Assembly: GCF_016881005.1 (NCBI RefSeq)
Contig: NZ_JACOPV010000019.1
Coordinates: forward strand, 62,001-126,000
DNA: 64,000 bases
Direction: 5' to 3'
Origin: Pseudomonas arcuscaelestis
GTDB taxonomy: Bacteria; Pseudomonadota; Gammaproteobacteria; Pseudomonadales; Pseudomonadaceae
The position numbers and the translations under genes are program-made. This document shows positions 35,724 through 43,955 of the stretch, piece by piece. A model generated the notes under the pieces. It searched no databases and was not told where the DNA came from. It saw nothing but the letters and a program-made list of their open reading frames with translations. Each line of letters begins with the position of its first letter. The stretch's first letter is position 1.

Positions 35724-37070
35724 ATGAACGCACCCAAGATCGCTCCACAGAGTCCTGCTTTTCCCAGGCGGACCCTGGTCATCGCTTTTTTCTTCTGTTT
35801 CCTGGGGTTGCTCGCCGATGGCGTCGACCTGATGGTCCTTGCTTATAGTCTTAACAGCCTCAAGGCCGAGTTCGGGCTAAGCAACTTTGAAGCCGGCTCA
35901 CTGGGCAGCATTACCTTGGCAGGGATGGCCATCGGCGGCATCTATGGTGGCTGGTGCTGCGACCGTTTTGGCCGTGTGCGGGTGGTCACCTGGACCATCG
36001 TCCTGTTCTCGGTCGGCACGGTACTGCTGGGATTGACCCACAGCTACTGGCAGTTTGCGCTGATCCGCTTTCTGTCCTCGCTTGGGCTCGGCTCGCTGTT
36101 CGTCGCCTGCAACATTCTGATGTCCGAGTTTGTCAGCACAAAGTACCGCACCACCATTCTGGCGACCATGCAGGCTGGCTGGACAGTAGGGTATCTGGTG
36201 GCAACCGTTCTCGCCGGGCAGATCATCCCAGACTACGGCTGGCGCATGCTGTTCTTCGCCGCCGTGACTCCCGCCGTGATTTGTCTGGCACTGCGCCCTT
36301 GGGTGCCGGAGTCGCCATCCTGGCTGGCGGCGCAGTCCGAGCGCCGGCACCACGCGACCTCCACCCGCACCGCACCGGCTGCAGCAGCGGGGGGCTTTAG
36401 TGGCCTTTTGAGCGACCCATCAACACGCAAGATGTTTCTGATGTGGAGCCTGACCTCGTGCTTTCTGCTGTTCGGCTACTACGGCACTAATAACTGGATG
36501 CCGTCTTATCTGGAAAGCGAGCTGGGCATGAACTTCAAGTCCATGACCAGCTACATGGTCGGCACCTATACCGCGATGATTCTCGGCAAGGTCCTCGCCG
36601 GGATCGCCTCGGACCGCTTCGGTCGTCGTGCGACCTTTGCCGCCGGCAGCATCGGGACCGCGATCTTCATGCCAGTGATCGTGTTTTGGCCCAACCCTGA
36701 GAGCATCGTTTGGATCCTTGCGCTGTTCGGCTTCATTTACGGCGTGCCCGTGGGTGTTCTCGCCACTTACATGACCGAAAGCTTCTCTACCCGTGTTCGC
36801 GGCGCAGCGGTCGGTACGGCCTATAACCTGGGTCGCATCGGCGCGGCGGTGGCACCGGCAGCCATCGGCCTACTTGCCTCGCACATCTCCATCGGCGCCG
36901 GGTTCCTGGTGATGGGGATTACCTACGTGATCACCGGCCTGATTCCGGCACTGTTCATCCCCAACCGTCTGTTCGATCCGAACCAGGCGGCAAACGATGC
37001 TGAGGCTGCCTCGAACCTGGAATCTGCGGCACTCGCCGAGACTGCCAAGCACCGCCCCCTTAAAGCCTGA
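35724..37070 (+). CDS. MFS transporter, AAHS-like (aromatic or related acid)
   Basis: 448 residues, 12 helices. The signatures of aromatic-acid/muconate symporters are present: LLADGVDLMVLAYSLNSLK in helix 1, GWCCDRFGRVRVV in loop 2-3, WVPESPSWL, and a second-half ASDRFGRRATF. The closing motif FSTRVRGAAVGTAYNLGRIGA follows. It lies within the CoA-thioester operon (50 bp after the MaoC gene, 25 bp before the thioesterase), so it most likely imports the acid whose CoA ester the operon degrades. The substrate is unknown. Confidence 0.85.
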   Translation: MNAPKIAPQSPAFPRRTLVIAFFFCFLGLLADGVDLMVLAYSLNSLKAEFGLSNFEAGSLGSITLAGMAIGGIYGGWCCDRFGRVRVVTWTIVLFSVGTVLLGLTHSYWQFALIRFLSSLGLGSLFVACNILMSEFVSTKYRTTILATMQAGWTVGYLVATVLAGQIIPDYGWRMLFFAAVTPAVICLALRPWVPESPSWLAAQSERRHHATSTRTAPAAAAGGFSGLLSDPSTRKMFLMWSLTSCFLLFGYYGTNNWMPSYLESELGMNFKSMTSYMVGTYTAMILGKVLAGIASDRFGRRATFAAGSIGTAIFMPVIVFWPNPESIVWILALFGFIYGVPVGVLATYMTESFSTRVRGAAVGTAYNLGRIGAAVAPAAIGLLASHISIGAGFLVMGITYVITGLIPALFIPNRLFDPNQAANDAEAASNLESAALAETAKHRPLKA

Positions 37071-37095
37071 TCGCCCAGACCGGGAGGAACCTGCA

Positions 37096-37563
37096 ATGAC
37101 CGATTCCCCTTTGGCACACGCCCCGAACGCTGCGACCGATCCAGGCCCGGTGTTCCCCGGCGCACGCTTCAGCTTTCAGGAGTTCATTGGCCTGGAGCGC
37201 TGGGCTCAAGGCGAAGTTGCCCATATTCGCTTGCAGCACCGTGAAGAGCTGATGAATTACCTCGGCCATTTCCACGGCGGCGTGCTGATGACGGTGCTCG
37301 ATGCGGCAATGGCCGGGGCCATACGTATCCATGCGCCAGGCTGCACGATGGTCACCATCGACATGGCCACGCACTTTCTAGGCGCCGCGCGTAGCCAACT
37401 GAACGCCGTCGGCCGGGTGCTGCGCCAGACCCGCAACCTGTGTTTCTGCACTGCTGAGATTCGTAACGAAGACGGCGAACTGATCGCCACTGCATCCGGA
37501 TGCTTCAAATACCGGCCTGCGCAGGCCGCAAACCGTTTCACAGACATGAGTACGACGATATGA
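37096..37563 (+). CDS. PaaI-type hot-dog thioesterase
   Basis: 155 residues from ATG 37096, with GGGAGGA eight bases upstream. The motif YLGHFHGGVLMTVLDAAMAGAI is the PaaI-type active site (HGG followed by Asp), and the sheet strand MVTIDMATHFLGAA is conserved. Such enzymes release CoA from stalled aromatic or hydroxyacyl-CoA intermediates. The stop overlaps the next ATG by 4 nt, so translation is coupled to the acyl-CoA dehydrogenase. Confidence 0.82.
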   Translation: MTDSPLAHAPNAATDPGPVFPGARFSFQEFIGLERWAQGEVAHIRLQHREELMNYLGHFHGGVLMTVLDAAMAGAIRIHAPGCTMVTIDMATHFLGAARSQLNAVGRVLRQTRNLCFCTAEIRNEDGELIATASGCFKYRPAQAANRFTDMSTTI

Positions 37564-38618
37564 GCGACATCGACGAAATGAATTCTGAGCGCGAAGAGCG
37601 GCTGCGCATGATCCGTGACAGCGCCGCGTCGCTGACTGCTCCAGATGGGGATCTGGGGCGGGTACGCCGCTTGCGCTTTAACGAGCCCGGAGTAGACCGC
37701 GCGGCCTGGACCGAAATCTGTGCCATGGGCTGGCCAGGCCTGCGTCTGAGCGAGGCGCTGGGCGGCAGCGGCTTGGGCATGGCCGAGTACGCCGCATTGT
37801 TGGAAGAGCTTGGCCGCGGCCTGCTGCCTGAACCGCTGATTGAGGCGTGCCTGGTGGCTCCCATGCTACAAGCCGAGGAGCGCGAGGCGCTGCTCAGTGG
37901 AGAATGCTTAGTGTTGCCGGCAGGTATCGGCTACGAACAGGCTGCAGCGCTGCCTCAAGTGCGCGATGGCAAGATCTACGGCGAAGTGACTCACGTTGCC
38001 CTTGGCGCGGCTGCCGATGCTTGGCTGGTGGCATGCGAAAGTGGCTTGGCGCTGGTTGAGAAGGGCGCCCAGGGCCTACAGTTGAGCCAACAATCAACTC
38101 AGGATGGCGGCCACCTGGCACACCTGCGCTTCAATGGTACCGAAGTCCGGCTGCTGGAGGCCTCGCCCGCAGCGCTCGACGAGGCGGCGTTGGCCTGCGC
38201 TGCCTATTTGGTGGGGTTGATGGATTCGGCGTTCGAGAGCACCCGTGAGTACCTTGGTGTGCGTAGCCAGTTCGGGCAACAGATCGGCAGCTTCCAGGCC
38301 CTGCAGCACCGTATGGTCGACCTGAAGATTCAGATCGAACTGGCACGCGCGATCGTAGCTCAGGCCGCGTCGGCTATCGACAGCAACAGCTCAGCGGCTG
38401 AATGCCAGAGACTGGTTTCAACCGCCAAGGTGCGCGCGGCCGAGGCGGCGATGCTGGTCACCCGTCAGGCTATTCAGTTGCACGGCGGTATCGGCTTTAC
38501 CGACGAAGCTGACATTGGTCTGTACTTGCGTCGCGCCATGGTCTTGCTCAACGCCCAGGGGTCGCTGGCATTTCACCAGGCGCGTTACATCGCCTTACTG
38601 CAACGCGAGGTGGCCTGA
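37560..38618 (+). CDS. Acyl-CoA dehydrogenase, short form lacking the usual catalytic Glu
   Basis: 352 residues. N-terminal (WTEICAMGWPGLRLSEALGGSGLGMAEYA) and C-terminal helical domains (YLGVRSQFGQQIGSFQALQHRMVDL, QLHGGIGFTDEADIGLYLRRA) fit the family. The middle beta-domain is short. At the position of the usual YEGT catalytic motif the sequence reads LLNAQGSLAFH, with no Glu. Steroid-degrading ChsE/FadE enzymes work as alpha2beta2 heteromers of two adjacent ACAD genes, one subunit being reduced. The second ACAD at 39384, in the same operon, is a likely partner. That is inference. Confidence 0.82.
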   Translation: MSDIDEMNSEREERLRMIRDSAASLTAPDGDLGRVRRLRFNEPGVDRAAWTEICAMGWPGLRLSEALGGSGLGMAEYAALLEELGRGLLPEPLIEACLVAPMLQAEEREALLSGECLVLPAGIGYEQAAALPQVRDGKIYGEVTHVALGAAADAWLVACESGLALVEKGAQGLQLSQQSTQDGGHLAHLRFNGTEVRLLEASPAALDEAALACAAYLVGLMDSAFESTREYLGVRSQFGQQIGSFQALQHRMVDLKIQIELARAIVAQAASAIDSNSSAAECQRLVSTAKVRAAEAAMLVTRQAIQLHGGIGFTDEADIGLYLRRAMVLLNAQGSLAFHQARYIALLQREVA

Positions 38619-39382
38619 TGAGCGACCTCTTGCTGGAAGAAACCCACGGCAGTGTGCGTTTGCTGCGCTTCAACAACCCTGAACGACGAAATGCATTGTC
38701 TGTGGCACTGCGCGGCGAACTGCTGCTCGCGCTGCAAGCGGCTGAGCACGATTCCCGTGTGCGCAGCGTGGTTATCAGTGGCTCGGCGCAGGTGTTCAGT
38801 GCCGGCGGCGATCTAAGTGACATGCATGTACACGACCTTAGTGCAGGCCGTGCGCGGATGCAGAACAACGCCGCGCTGGTGCTGCAGATGGTACGCATGG
38901 GCAAGCCGCTGATTGCTGCCATTGAAGGTTGGGCGGTAGGTGCGGGTCTGTCGGTGGCGTTGGCTTGCGACAGCCTCGTATGCGGTGCAACCGCGCGCTT
39001 TGCTGCCGGTTTTGGCAAAGTCGGCCTGCTGGCCGATCTCGGTCAGCTGTACACCCTGCCTGCGCGCATAGGCCAGGGGCGTGCGCGTCAGATCTTGCTG
39101 TTTGGCCAGGTGGTCGAGGCACAGGAAGCGCTGCGTATTGGTCTGGTCGATCAACTGTGCGAGCCCGGTGCAGCACTGGACACCGCGCTGGCGCTGGCGT
39201 CGACGCTTGAACAGCAGGCGCCGTTGCCTTTGGCCATGAGCAAGACCCTGCTCGCCGAGGGCCTGGGCCTACTACTCGATCGTGAAGCCGAACTGCAGAG
39301 TCAGTTGTTCCTCAGCGCCGATCACGCCGAAGGTAAGGCAGCTTTTTTGGGCAAGCGTGCCCCCGTATTCAGAGGACAGTGA
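38618..39382 (+). CDS. Enoyl-CoA hydratase/isomerase family protein
   Basis: 254 residues; its ATG shares one base with the preceding stop (TGATG). The crotonase core is complete: NNPERRNALSVALRGEL, the oxyanion-hole motif FSAGGDLSDM, and KPLIAAIEGWAVGAGLSVALACD. In the catalytic loop (FGKVGLLADLGQLYTLPARIG), the first classical Glu position is not Glu and an Asp stands near the second, a pattern seen in isomerases and ring-cleaving members, so the exact reaction is uncertain. It lies between the two acyl-CoA dehydrogenase genes. Confidence 0.85.
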   Translation: MSDLLLEETHGSVRLLRFNNPERRNALSVALRGELLLALQAAEHDSRVRSVVISGSAQVFSAGGDLSDMHVHDLSAGRARMQNNAALVLQMVRMGKPLIAAIEGWAVGAGLSVALACDSLVCGATARFAAGFGKVGLLADLGQLYTLPARIGQGRARQILLFGQVVEAQEALRIGLVDQLCEPGAALDTALALASTLEQQAPLPLAMSKTLLAEGLGLLLDREAELQSQLFLSADHAEGKAAFLGKRAPVFRGQ

Positions 39383-39383
39383 A

Positions 39384-40529
39384 ATGACCGATTACAACGC
39401 TTTGGCCGATGAAGACTTCCGCCTGATGGTGCGCCAATGGATAGCCGCCAACTACCCGCAACGTATCCGCAACCCGGCCCACCGCCTGGGCCGGGAGCAA
39501 ACGTGGGAGTGGTACCAGGCGCTCTCGGACAGGGGCTGGTTGTGTCCCGGCTGGCCGACACAGCACGGTGGCATGGGCCTTAATGCCGGCAAGCAGCTGA
39601 TCATGATCGAAGAAATGGAAGGCTACGGCTGTGCGCGCCTGCCAGATAGCGGCATTACCATGCTGGGACCCTTGCTGATTCGCTACGGCACTGCGGCCCA
39701 GCGTGAACGCTTTCTGCCACGCATCCTCAGCGGCGAGGACATCTGGTGCCAGGGCTACAGCGAACCTAATGCCGGTTCTGACCTCGCCAGCCTGCGTACC
39801 GAGGCGGTGCTGCAGGACGGCCAATGGGTCATCAATGGTCAAAAGACCTGGACCACCATGGGTACCGAATCCAACTGGATCTTCGTACTTGCGCGCACCC
39901 AGCGCGGTGGCAAGCCACAACAGGGCATCAGCTTCCTGTTGGTGCCGATGGACAGCCCAGGCATTGAAGTCAGACCGATCCTCAATCTGGAGCTGCACGG
40001 TGAGTTTTGTGAGGTGTTCTTCAACGATGTGCGTGTGCCGCAGGACAACCTGGTATGCGAGGTGAACAAAGGCTGGGGGATGGCCAAGGCGCTGCTGGGT
40101 TTTGAACGGATCTTCTTGGGCTCGCCCAAGCAGGCCACGTTCGCACTGGAGCGAGTAGCGCGCCTTGCCCGACATCAGGGGCTGTGGGAAGACCCAGCAT
40201 TTGCTCGACGCTTTGGTGCCCTGAGTATGGACCTTGACTGTCACAAGGCGTTGTACGGGCACTTCGCCGAGCGTTTGCGCCGCGGGGAAACCCTTGGCGC
40301 GGAAGTGTCGATGCTCAAGATCCATCAATCTGAGCTGTATCAGCGCATCAGTGAATTGGGGCTGGAAATCGCCGGCCTGGATTCTGGACTGTCGCAGCCC
40401 TTTGCCGACGATCCTGAATTGCACCCGGCGGGCATCTTCATCCAGTCGCGACCCACCACCATTTACGGCGGCACCAACGAAATCCAGCGCAACATTTTGG
40501 CCAAGAGCCTGCTCGGCTTGCCGGGCTGA
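39384..40529 (+). CDS. Acyl-CoA dehydrogenase (FadE-like, large partner)
   Basis: 381 residues from ATG 39384, one base after the previous stop, with GAGGA upstream. All domains are present: WLCPGWPTQHGGMGL, FAD-binding WCQGYSEPNAGSDLASLRT and TWTTMG, and the C-terminal TTIYGGTNEIQRNILAKSLLGLPG. In the last motif Gly replaces the classical catalytic Glu of YEGT, as in isovaleryl-type and many steroid/bile-acid FadE proteins that place the base elsewhere. A heteromer with the product of 37560 is plausible. Confidence 0.88.
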   Translation: MTDYNALADEDFRLMVRQWIAANYPQRIRNPAHRLGREQTWEWYQALSDRGWLCPGWPTQHGGMGLNAGKQLIMIEEMEGYGCARLPDSGITMLGPLLIRYGTAAQRERFLPRILSGEDIWCQGYSEPNAGSDLASLRTEAVLQDGQWVINGQKTWTTMGTESNWIFVLARTQRGGKPQQGISFLLVPMDSPGIEVRPILNLELHGEFCEVFFNDVRVPQDNLVCEVNKGWGMAKALLGFERIFLGSPKQATFALERVARLARHQGLWEDPAFARRFGALSMDLDCHKALYGHFAERLRRGETLGAEVSMLKIHQSELYQRISELGLEIAGLDSGLSQPFADDPELHPAGIFIQSRPTTIYGGTNEIQRNILAKSLLGLPG

Positions 40530-40599
40530 AGTGAATGTGGCCCGCCTGGTCGGGCCCATCGCGGCTCAACAATCGCAAACAATCAAAAGGAAAGCAGCG

Positions 40600-41517
40600 A
40601 TGAGTGCACAGATGAATGAAGGCAAGGTAGCAATCGTCACTGGCGCAGGTGGCGGCATTGGTCGCGAAATTGCCCTGGCAATGGCTAAGTCCGGTGCGCG
40701 GGTAGTGATCAATGATATTGGCGTTTCGCTCAGCGGTACGGGAGGCTCGGCATCGCCCGCCGAGGAAACACGCTCGTTGATTCTCCAGGCGGGGGGCGAA
40801 GCGGTGATCAATACCGACAGCGTTTCGCAATGGGACAGCGCGCGTCGCATCGTCGACTGCGCGATGGACACCTTCGGCCAACTCGACATTGTGGTTAACA
40901 ACGCAGGCATTTTGCGTGACGTGATCTTCCACAAGATGAGCGCCGAGGACTGGTTGTCGGTGATCGATGTGCACCTCAACGGCAGCTTCTTTGTCAGCCG
41001 CGCTGCCGCCGAGCGCTTTCGCGCGCAGCAAAGCGGGGCGTTTGTGCACATGACCAGCACATCGGGGCTGATCGGCAACTTCGGCCAGGCTAATTATTCG
41101 GCTGCCAAGCTCGGCATTGTTGCCTTGAGCAAGTCTATTGCCCTGGATATGCAGCGCTATAACGTGCGCTCCAACTGCATCGCACCTTTTGCCTGGAGCC
41201 GCATGACCGACTCCATCCCGGCCGAAACGCCGGAGCAAAAGTTGCGGGTCGAAAAGCTGCAACGTATGACCCCGGAAAAGAACGCACCGTTGGCGGTGTA
41301 CCTGGCCTGCGACGCCGCTCGCGAGGTTAACGGCCAGGTATTTGCCGTGCGCAATCACGAGCTGTTCCTGATGAGTCAGGCCCGACCACTGCGCAGCGTT
41401 CACAGCGAGCATAGCTGGACCCCGCAAACCATCGCAGAGCGCGGTATGCCGGCGCTGTCGGGTAGCTTCATGGACCTGGCACGCAGCCCGGACGTGTTCT
41501 GCTGGGACCCAATCTAA
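40600..41517 (+). CDS. SDR-family (3R)-hydroxyacyl-CoA dehydrogenase, MFE-2 type
   Basis: 305 residues from ATG 40600, with AAAGGAAAG upstream; the long open frame running upstream is not coding. It has the SDR cofactor motif TGAGGGIG, NNAG, and the catalytic Ser-Tyr-Lys set in TSTSGLIGNFGQANYSAAK. An extended insert (NDIGVSLSGTGGSASPAEET) and C-terminal tail resemble the dehydrogenase domain of peroxisomal MFE-2/17-beta-HSD4. It would oxidise the 3-hydroxyacyl-CoA formed by the MaoC hydratase at 34807. Confidence 0.85.
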   Translation: MSAQMNEGKVAIVTGAGGGIGREIALAMAKSGARVVINDIGVSLSGTGGSASPAEETRSLILQAGGEAVINTDSVSQWDSARRIVDCAMDTFGQLDIVVNNAGILRDVIFHKMSAEDWLSVIDVHLNGSFFVSRAAAERFRAQQSGAFVHMTSTSGLIGNFGQANYSAAKLGIVALSKSIALDMQRYNVRSNCIAPFAWSRMTDSIPAETPEQKLRVEKLQRMTPEKNAPLAVYLACDAAREVNGQVFAVRNHELFLMSQARPLRSVHSEHSWTPQTIAERGMPALSGSFMDLARSPDVFCWDPI

Positions 41518-41533
41518 GACGCGGAGGCAGAGC

Positions 41534-42520
41534 ATGAGTGTATTTAAAACTCGCTTTACCGAAACCTTCGGTGTCGAGCATCCAATCATGATGGGCGGGA
41601 TGCAGTGGGTCGGTCGCGCCGAGTTAGTTGCAGCCGTCACCAACGCCGGCGGCCTGGCAGTGCTTTCGGCGCTGTCCCAGCCGTCCCCACAAGCCTTGGC
41701 CACTGAGATCGCTCGCTGCCGCGAACTGACAGACCGTACCTTCGGTGTAAACCTGACGCTGCTGCCGACGCAAAAGCCGATGCCTTACGCCGAATACCGT
41801 GCGGCGATCATCGAGTCGGGCGTGCGTATCGTGGAGACAGCTGGCAACAACCCCGCCGAGCACATCGCCGAATTTCGTCGCCATGGGGTCAAGGTTATCC
41901 ATAAGTGCACATCGGTGCGACATGCGTTGAAGGCCGAGCAGTTGGGTGTTGATGCCGTGTCCATCGTCGGCTTTGAATGCGCGGGTCACCCAGGCGAAGA
42001 CGACGTTCCGGGGTTGGTATTGATCCCGTCGGCAGCCAACCGGCTGAAGGTGCCGATCATTGCCTCCGGTGGTTTTGCCGACGGTCGTGGGCTGGTTGCA
42101 GCGCTGGCCCTGGGCGCTGATGCGGTTAACATGGGTACGCGTTTTCTCAGCACCCGTGAGTGCACCATCCACCCGGCAGTGAAGGCAGCCATTCGCGCCG
42201 CCGACGAGCGCAGCACCGATGTCATCATGCGCTCGCTGCGCAACAGCGCGCGGGTTGCCCGCAATGCCGTCAGTCAAGAGGTACTGGCCGTTGAGGCGCG
42301 CGGCAATGTCAGCTACGCAGATATCGCCGCGTTGGTTAGCGGGCAGCGGGGGCGCGGCGTCTATGAGCAGGGCGACACCAACCTGGGGATCTGGTCGGCG
42401 GGTATGGTCCAGGGCCTGATCGAGGATGAACCGAGTTGTGCGCAGCTATTGCAAAACTTGGTCGAACAGGCGCGCGGCCTGATTAAACACCGTCTTGAAG
42501 GAATGCTCAGTTACACCTGA
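41534..42520 (+). CDS. Nitronate monooxygenase-like FMN enzyme
   Basis: 328 residues, 16 bp after the SDR gene. It has the TIM-barrel FMN fold of the NMO/FabK/IpdC group: VEHPIMMGGMQWVGRAELVAAVTNAGGLAVLSA at the N-terminus, the His-containing GFECAGHPGED loop, and the phosphate-binding IIASGGFADGRGLVAALALGADAVNMGTRFL. True nitronate oxidation is not suggested by the context. In an operon of ACADs, ECH, MaoC and SDR it more likely reduces an enone- or dienoyl-CoA, as IpdC does in steroid-ring breakdown. Substrate is unknown. Confidence 0.82.
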   Translation: MSVFKTRFTETFGVEHPIMMGGMQWVGRAELVAAVTNAGGLAVLSALSQPSPQALATEIARCRELTDRTFGVNLTLLPTQKPMPYAEYRAAIIESGVRIVETAGNNPAEHIAEFRRHGVKVIHKCTSVRHALKAEQLGVDAVSIVGFECAGHPGEDDVPGLVLIPSAANRLKVPIIASGGFADGRGLVAALALGADAVNMGTRFLSTRECTIHPAVKAAIRAADERSTDVIMRSLRNSARVARNAVSQEVLAVEARGNVSYADIAALVSGQRGRGVYEQGDTNLGIWSAGMVQGLIEDEPSCAQLLQNLVEQARGLIKHRLEGMLSYT

Positions 42521-42589
42521 GGCATAACACTGACGCGGCGCTGCCCACGCAGCGCTGCGTGCACAACACCTGACGAAGAGACAACAACA

Positions 42590-43840
42590 ATGAAAAATCT
42601 TCCCCTCCGGGCGCTGGCCTCGGTCGCCGTTTGCCTGCCATTCAGTGCGCATGCAGATTTCATCGGCGACAGCAAAGCCAGTCTGGAGCTGCGCAACTTC
42701 TATTTCAACCGCGACTATCGCCAAACCGGCGCTACGCAGTCCTATTCGCAGGAATGGGCCCAGGGTTTCTTACTGCGCTACGAGTCTGGCTACACCAATG
42801 GCACGATTGGCCTGGGTGTGGACGCCTTGGGCCTGCTCGGTGTGAAACTCGACTCCAGCCCTGAGCATTCGGGTTCCGGCCTGCTGCCGTATTCTGCCCG
42901 CGACCGTCGGGCCGCTGATGAGTACAGCGACTTGGGTCTGACAGCCAAACTGCGCGCCTCCAAGAGCACACTGAAACTGGGTACCCTGATGCCAAGGTTG
43001 CCAGTGGTGCAGTACAACGACACGCGCCTGCACCCGCAAACTTTTGAAGGCGGGCTGCTGCAAATCAACGAGATCGACAACCTTTCGCTGCAGCTCGGGC
43101 AACTGCGTCAGGTCAAACAGCGCGATTCGACCAACGTTGAGGACATGACCATCACCCGTGGTAACAAGCGCAATATCCAGCTGGGAGGCCACGCTACCAG
43201 TGACCGCTTCAATCTTGGGGGCGGGACCTGGCGCTGGAATGAAAATCTGAGCACCAGCTACTACTATGGCGACTTCCAGGATTTCTATCGCCAACACTCC
43301 CTGGGGCTGGTACACGAGCTGCCAATTACCCAAGGGCAGTCGTTAAAATCCGATGTGCGCTGGGCTCGCTCCACCGACGCCGGTGGCAGCAACGTTGACA
43401 ACAACGCGCTCAACGCACTGTTCACCTACCGCCTGCGCAGTCATAGTTTTGGCCTTGGTTTGCAGCGCATGTCGGGCGATACCGGTTTTGCCTATTTGTC
43501 TGGAACTGATCCGTACCTGACCAACTTTGTGCAGATCGGTGACTTTGCCAACAAGGATGAACGCTCCTGGCAGCTGCGCTACGACTTCGATTTTGCCGGT
43601 ATCGGCTTGCCGGGATTAACGTTCATGACGCGTTACTTGCGCGGCGACAACATCGATTTGCTCAACGGTCAGGGCAACGGCAAGGAATGGGAGCGAGATA
43701 CCGACATTGGTTACGTGGTGCAGACAGGGCCTCTGAAAAACCTTGGGTTCAAAGTGCGAAACGGTAGCTTTCGCAGCAGTTTTGGCAACGATATTGATGA
43801 GACCCGCGTCTTCGCTACGTACACATTACCGATCTGGTAA
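42590..43840 (+). CDS. OprD-family outer-membrane porin (CoA-operon copy)
   Basis: 416 residues with a signal peptide (LRALASVAVCLPFSAHA) and the family start (FIGDSKASLELRNFYFNRDY). The mid motif ERSWQLRYDFDFAGIGLPGL and the C-terminal strand ETRVFATYTLPIW end in an aromatic residue. It is the last gene of the plus-strand CoA operon, 69 bp after the NMO-like gene, and presumably admits the carboxylate imported by the MFS protein at 35724. A hairpin follows before the convergent LacI gene. Confidence 0.88.
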   Translation: MKNLPLRALASVAVCLPFSAHADFIGDSKASLELRNFYFNRDYRQTGATQSYSQEWAQGFLLRYESGYTNGTIGLGVDALGLLGVKLDSSPEHSGSGLLPYSARDRRAADEYSDLGLTAKLRASKSTLKLGTLMPRLPVVQYNDTRLHPQTFEGGLLQINEIDNLSLQLGQLRQVKQRDSTNVEDMTITRGNKRNIQLGGHATSDRFNLGGGTWRWNENLSTSYYYGDFQDFYRQHSLGLVHELPITQGQSLKSDVRWARSTDAGGSNVDNNALNALFTYRLRSHSFGLGLQRMSGDTGFAYLSGTDPYLTNFVQIGDFANKDERSWQLRYDFDFAGIGLPGLTFMTRYLRGDNIDLLNGQGNGKEWERDTDIGYVVQTGPLKNLGFKVRNGSFRSSFGNDIDETRVFATYTLPIW

Positions 43841-43896
43841 TGGACTAACGATCAGCCTGATCCGTTGAGAGGGCAGGGCACGGCCCAAGCCACGGT

Positions 43897-43919
43897 CTGG
43901 ATGTCAAACCTGCATCCAG
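43897..43919. terminator. Hairpin between convergent oprD and lacI genes
   Basis: CTGGATG-N9-CATCCAG, a 7-bp stem, lies between convergent genes without a T-run. It may be a weak or Rho-assisted bidirectional terminator. Confidence 0.4.
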
Positions 43920-43955
43920 GCCGCAGCTGTTGGCAACACAACCCGCTGGCAGCGA

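Noticed and set aside
40438..41703. Long leftward open frame (421 codons) antisense to the SDR gene
   Set aside because: The plus-strand SDR has a full set of catalytic motifs; the antisense frame is a high-GC shadow without domains.
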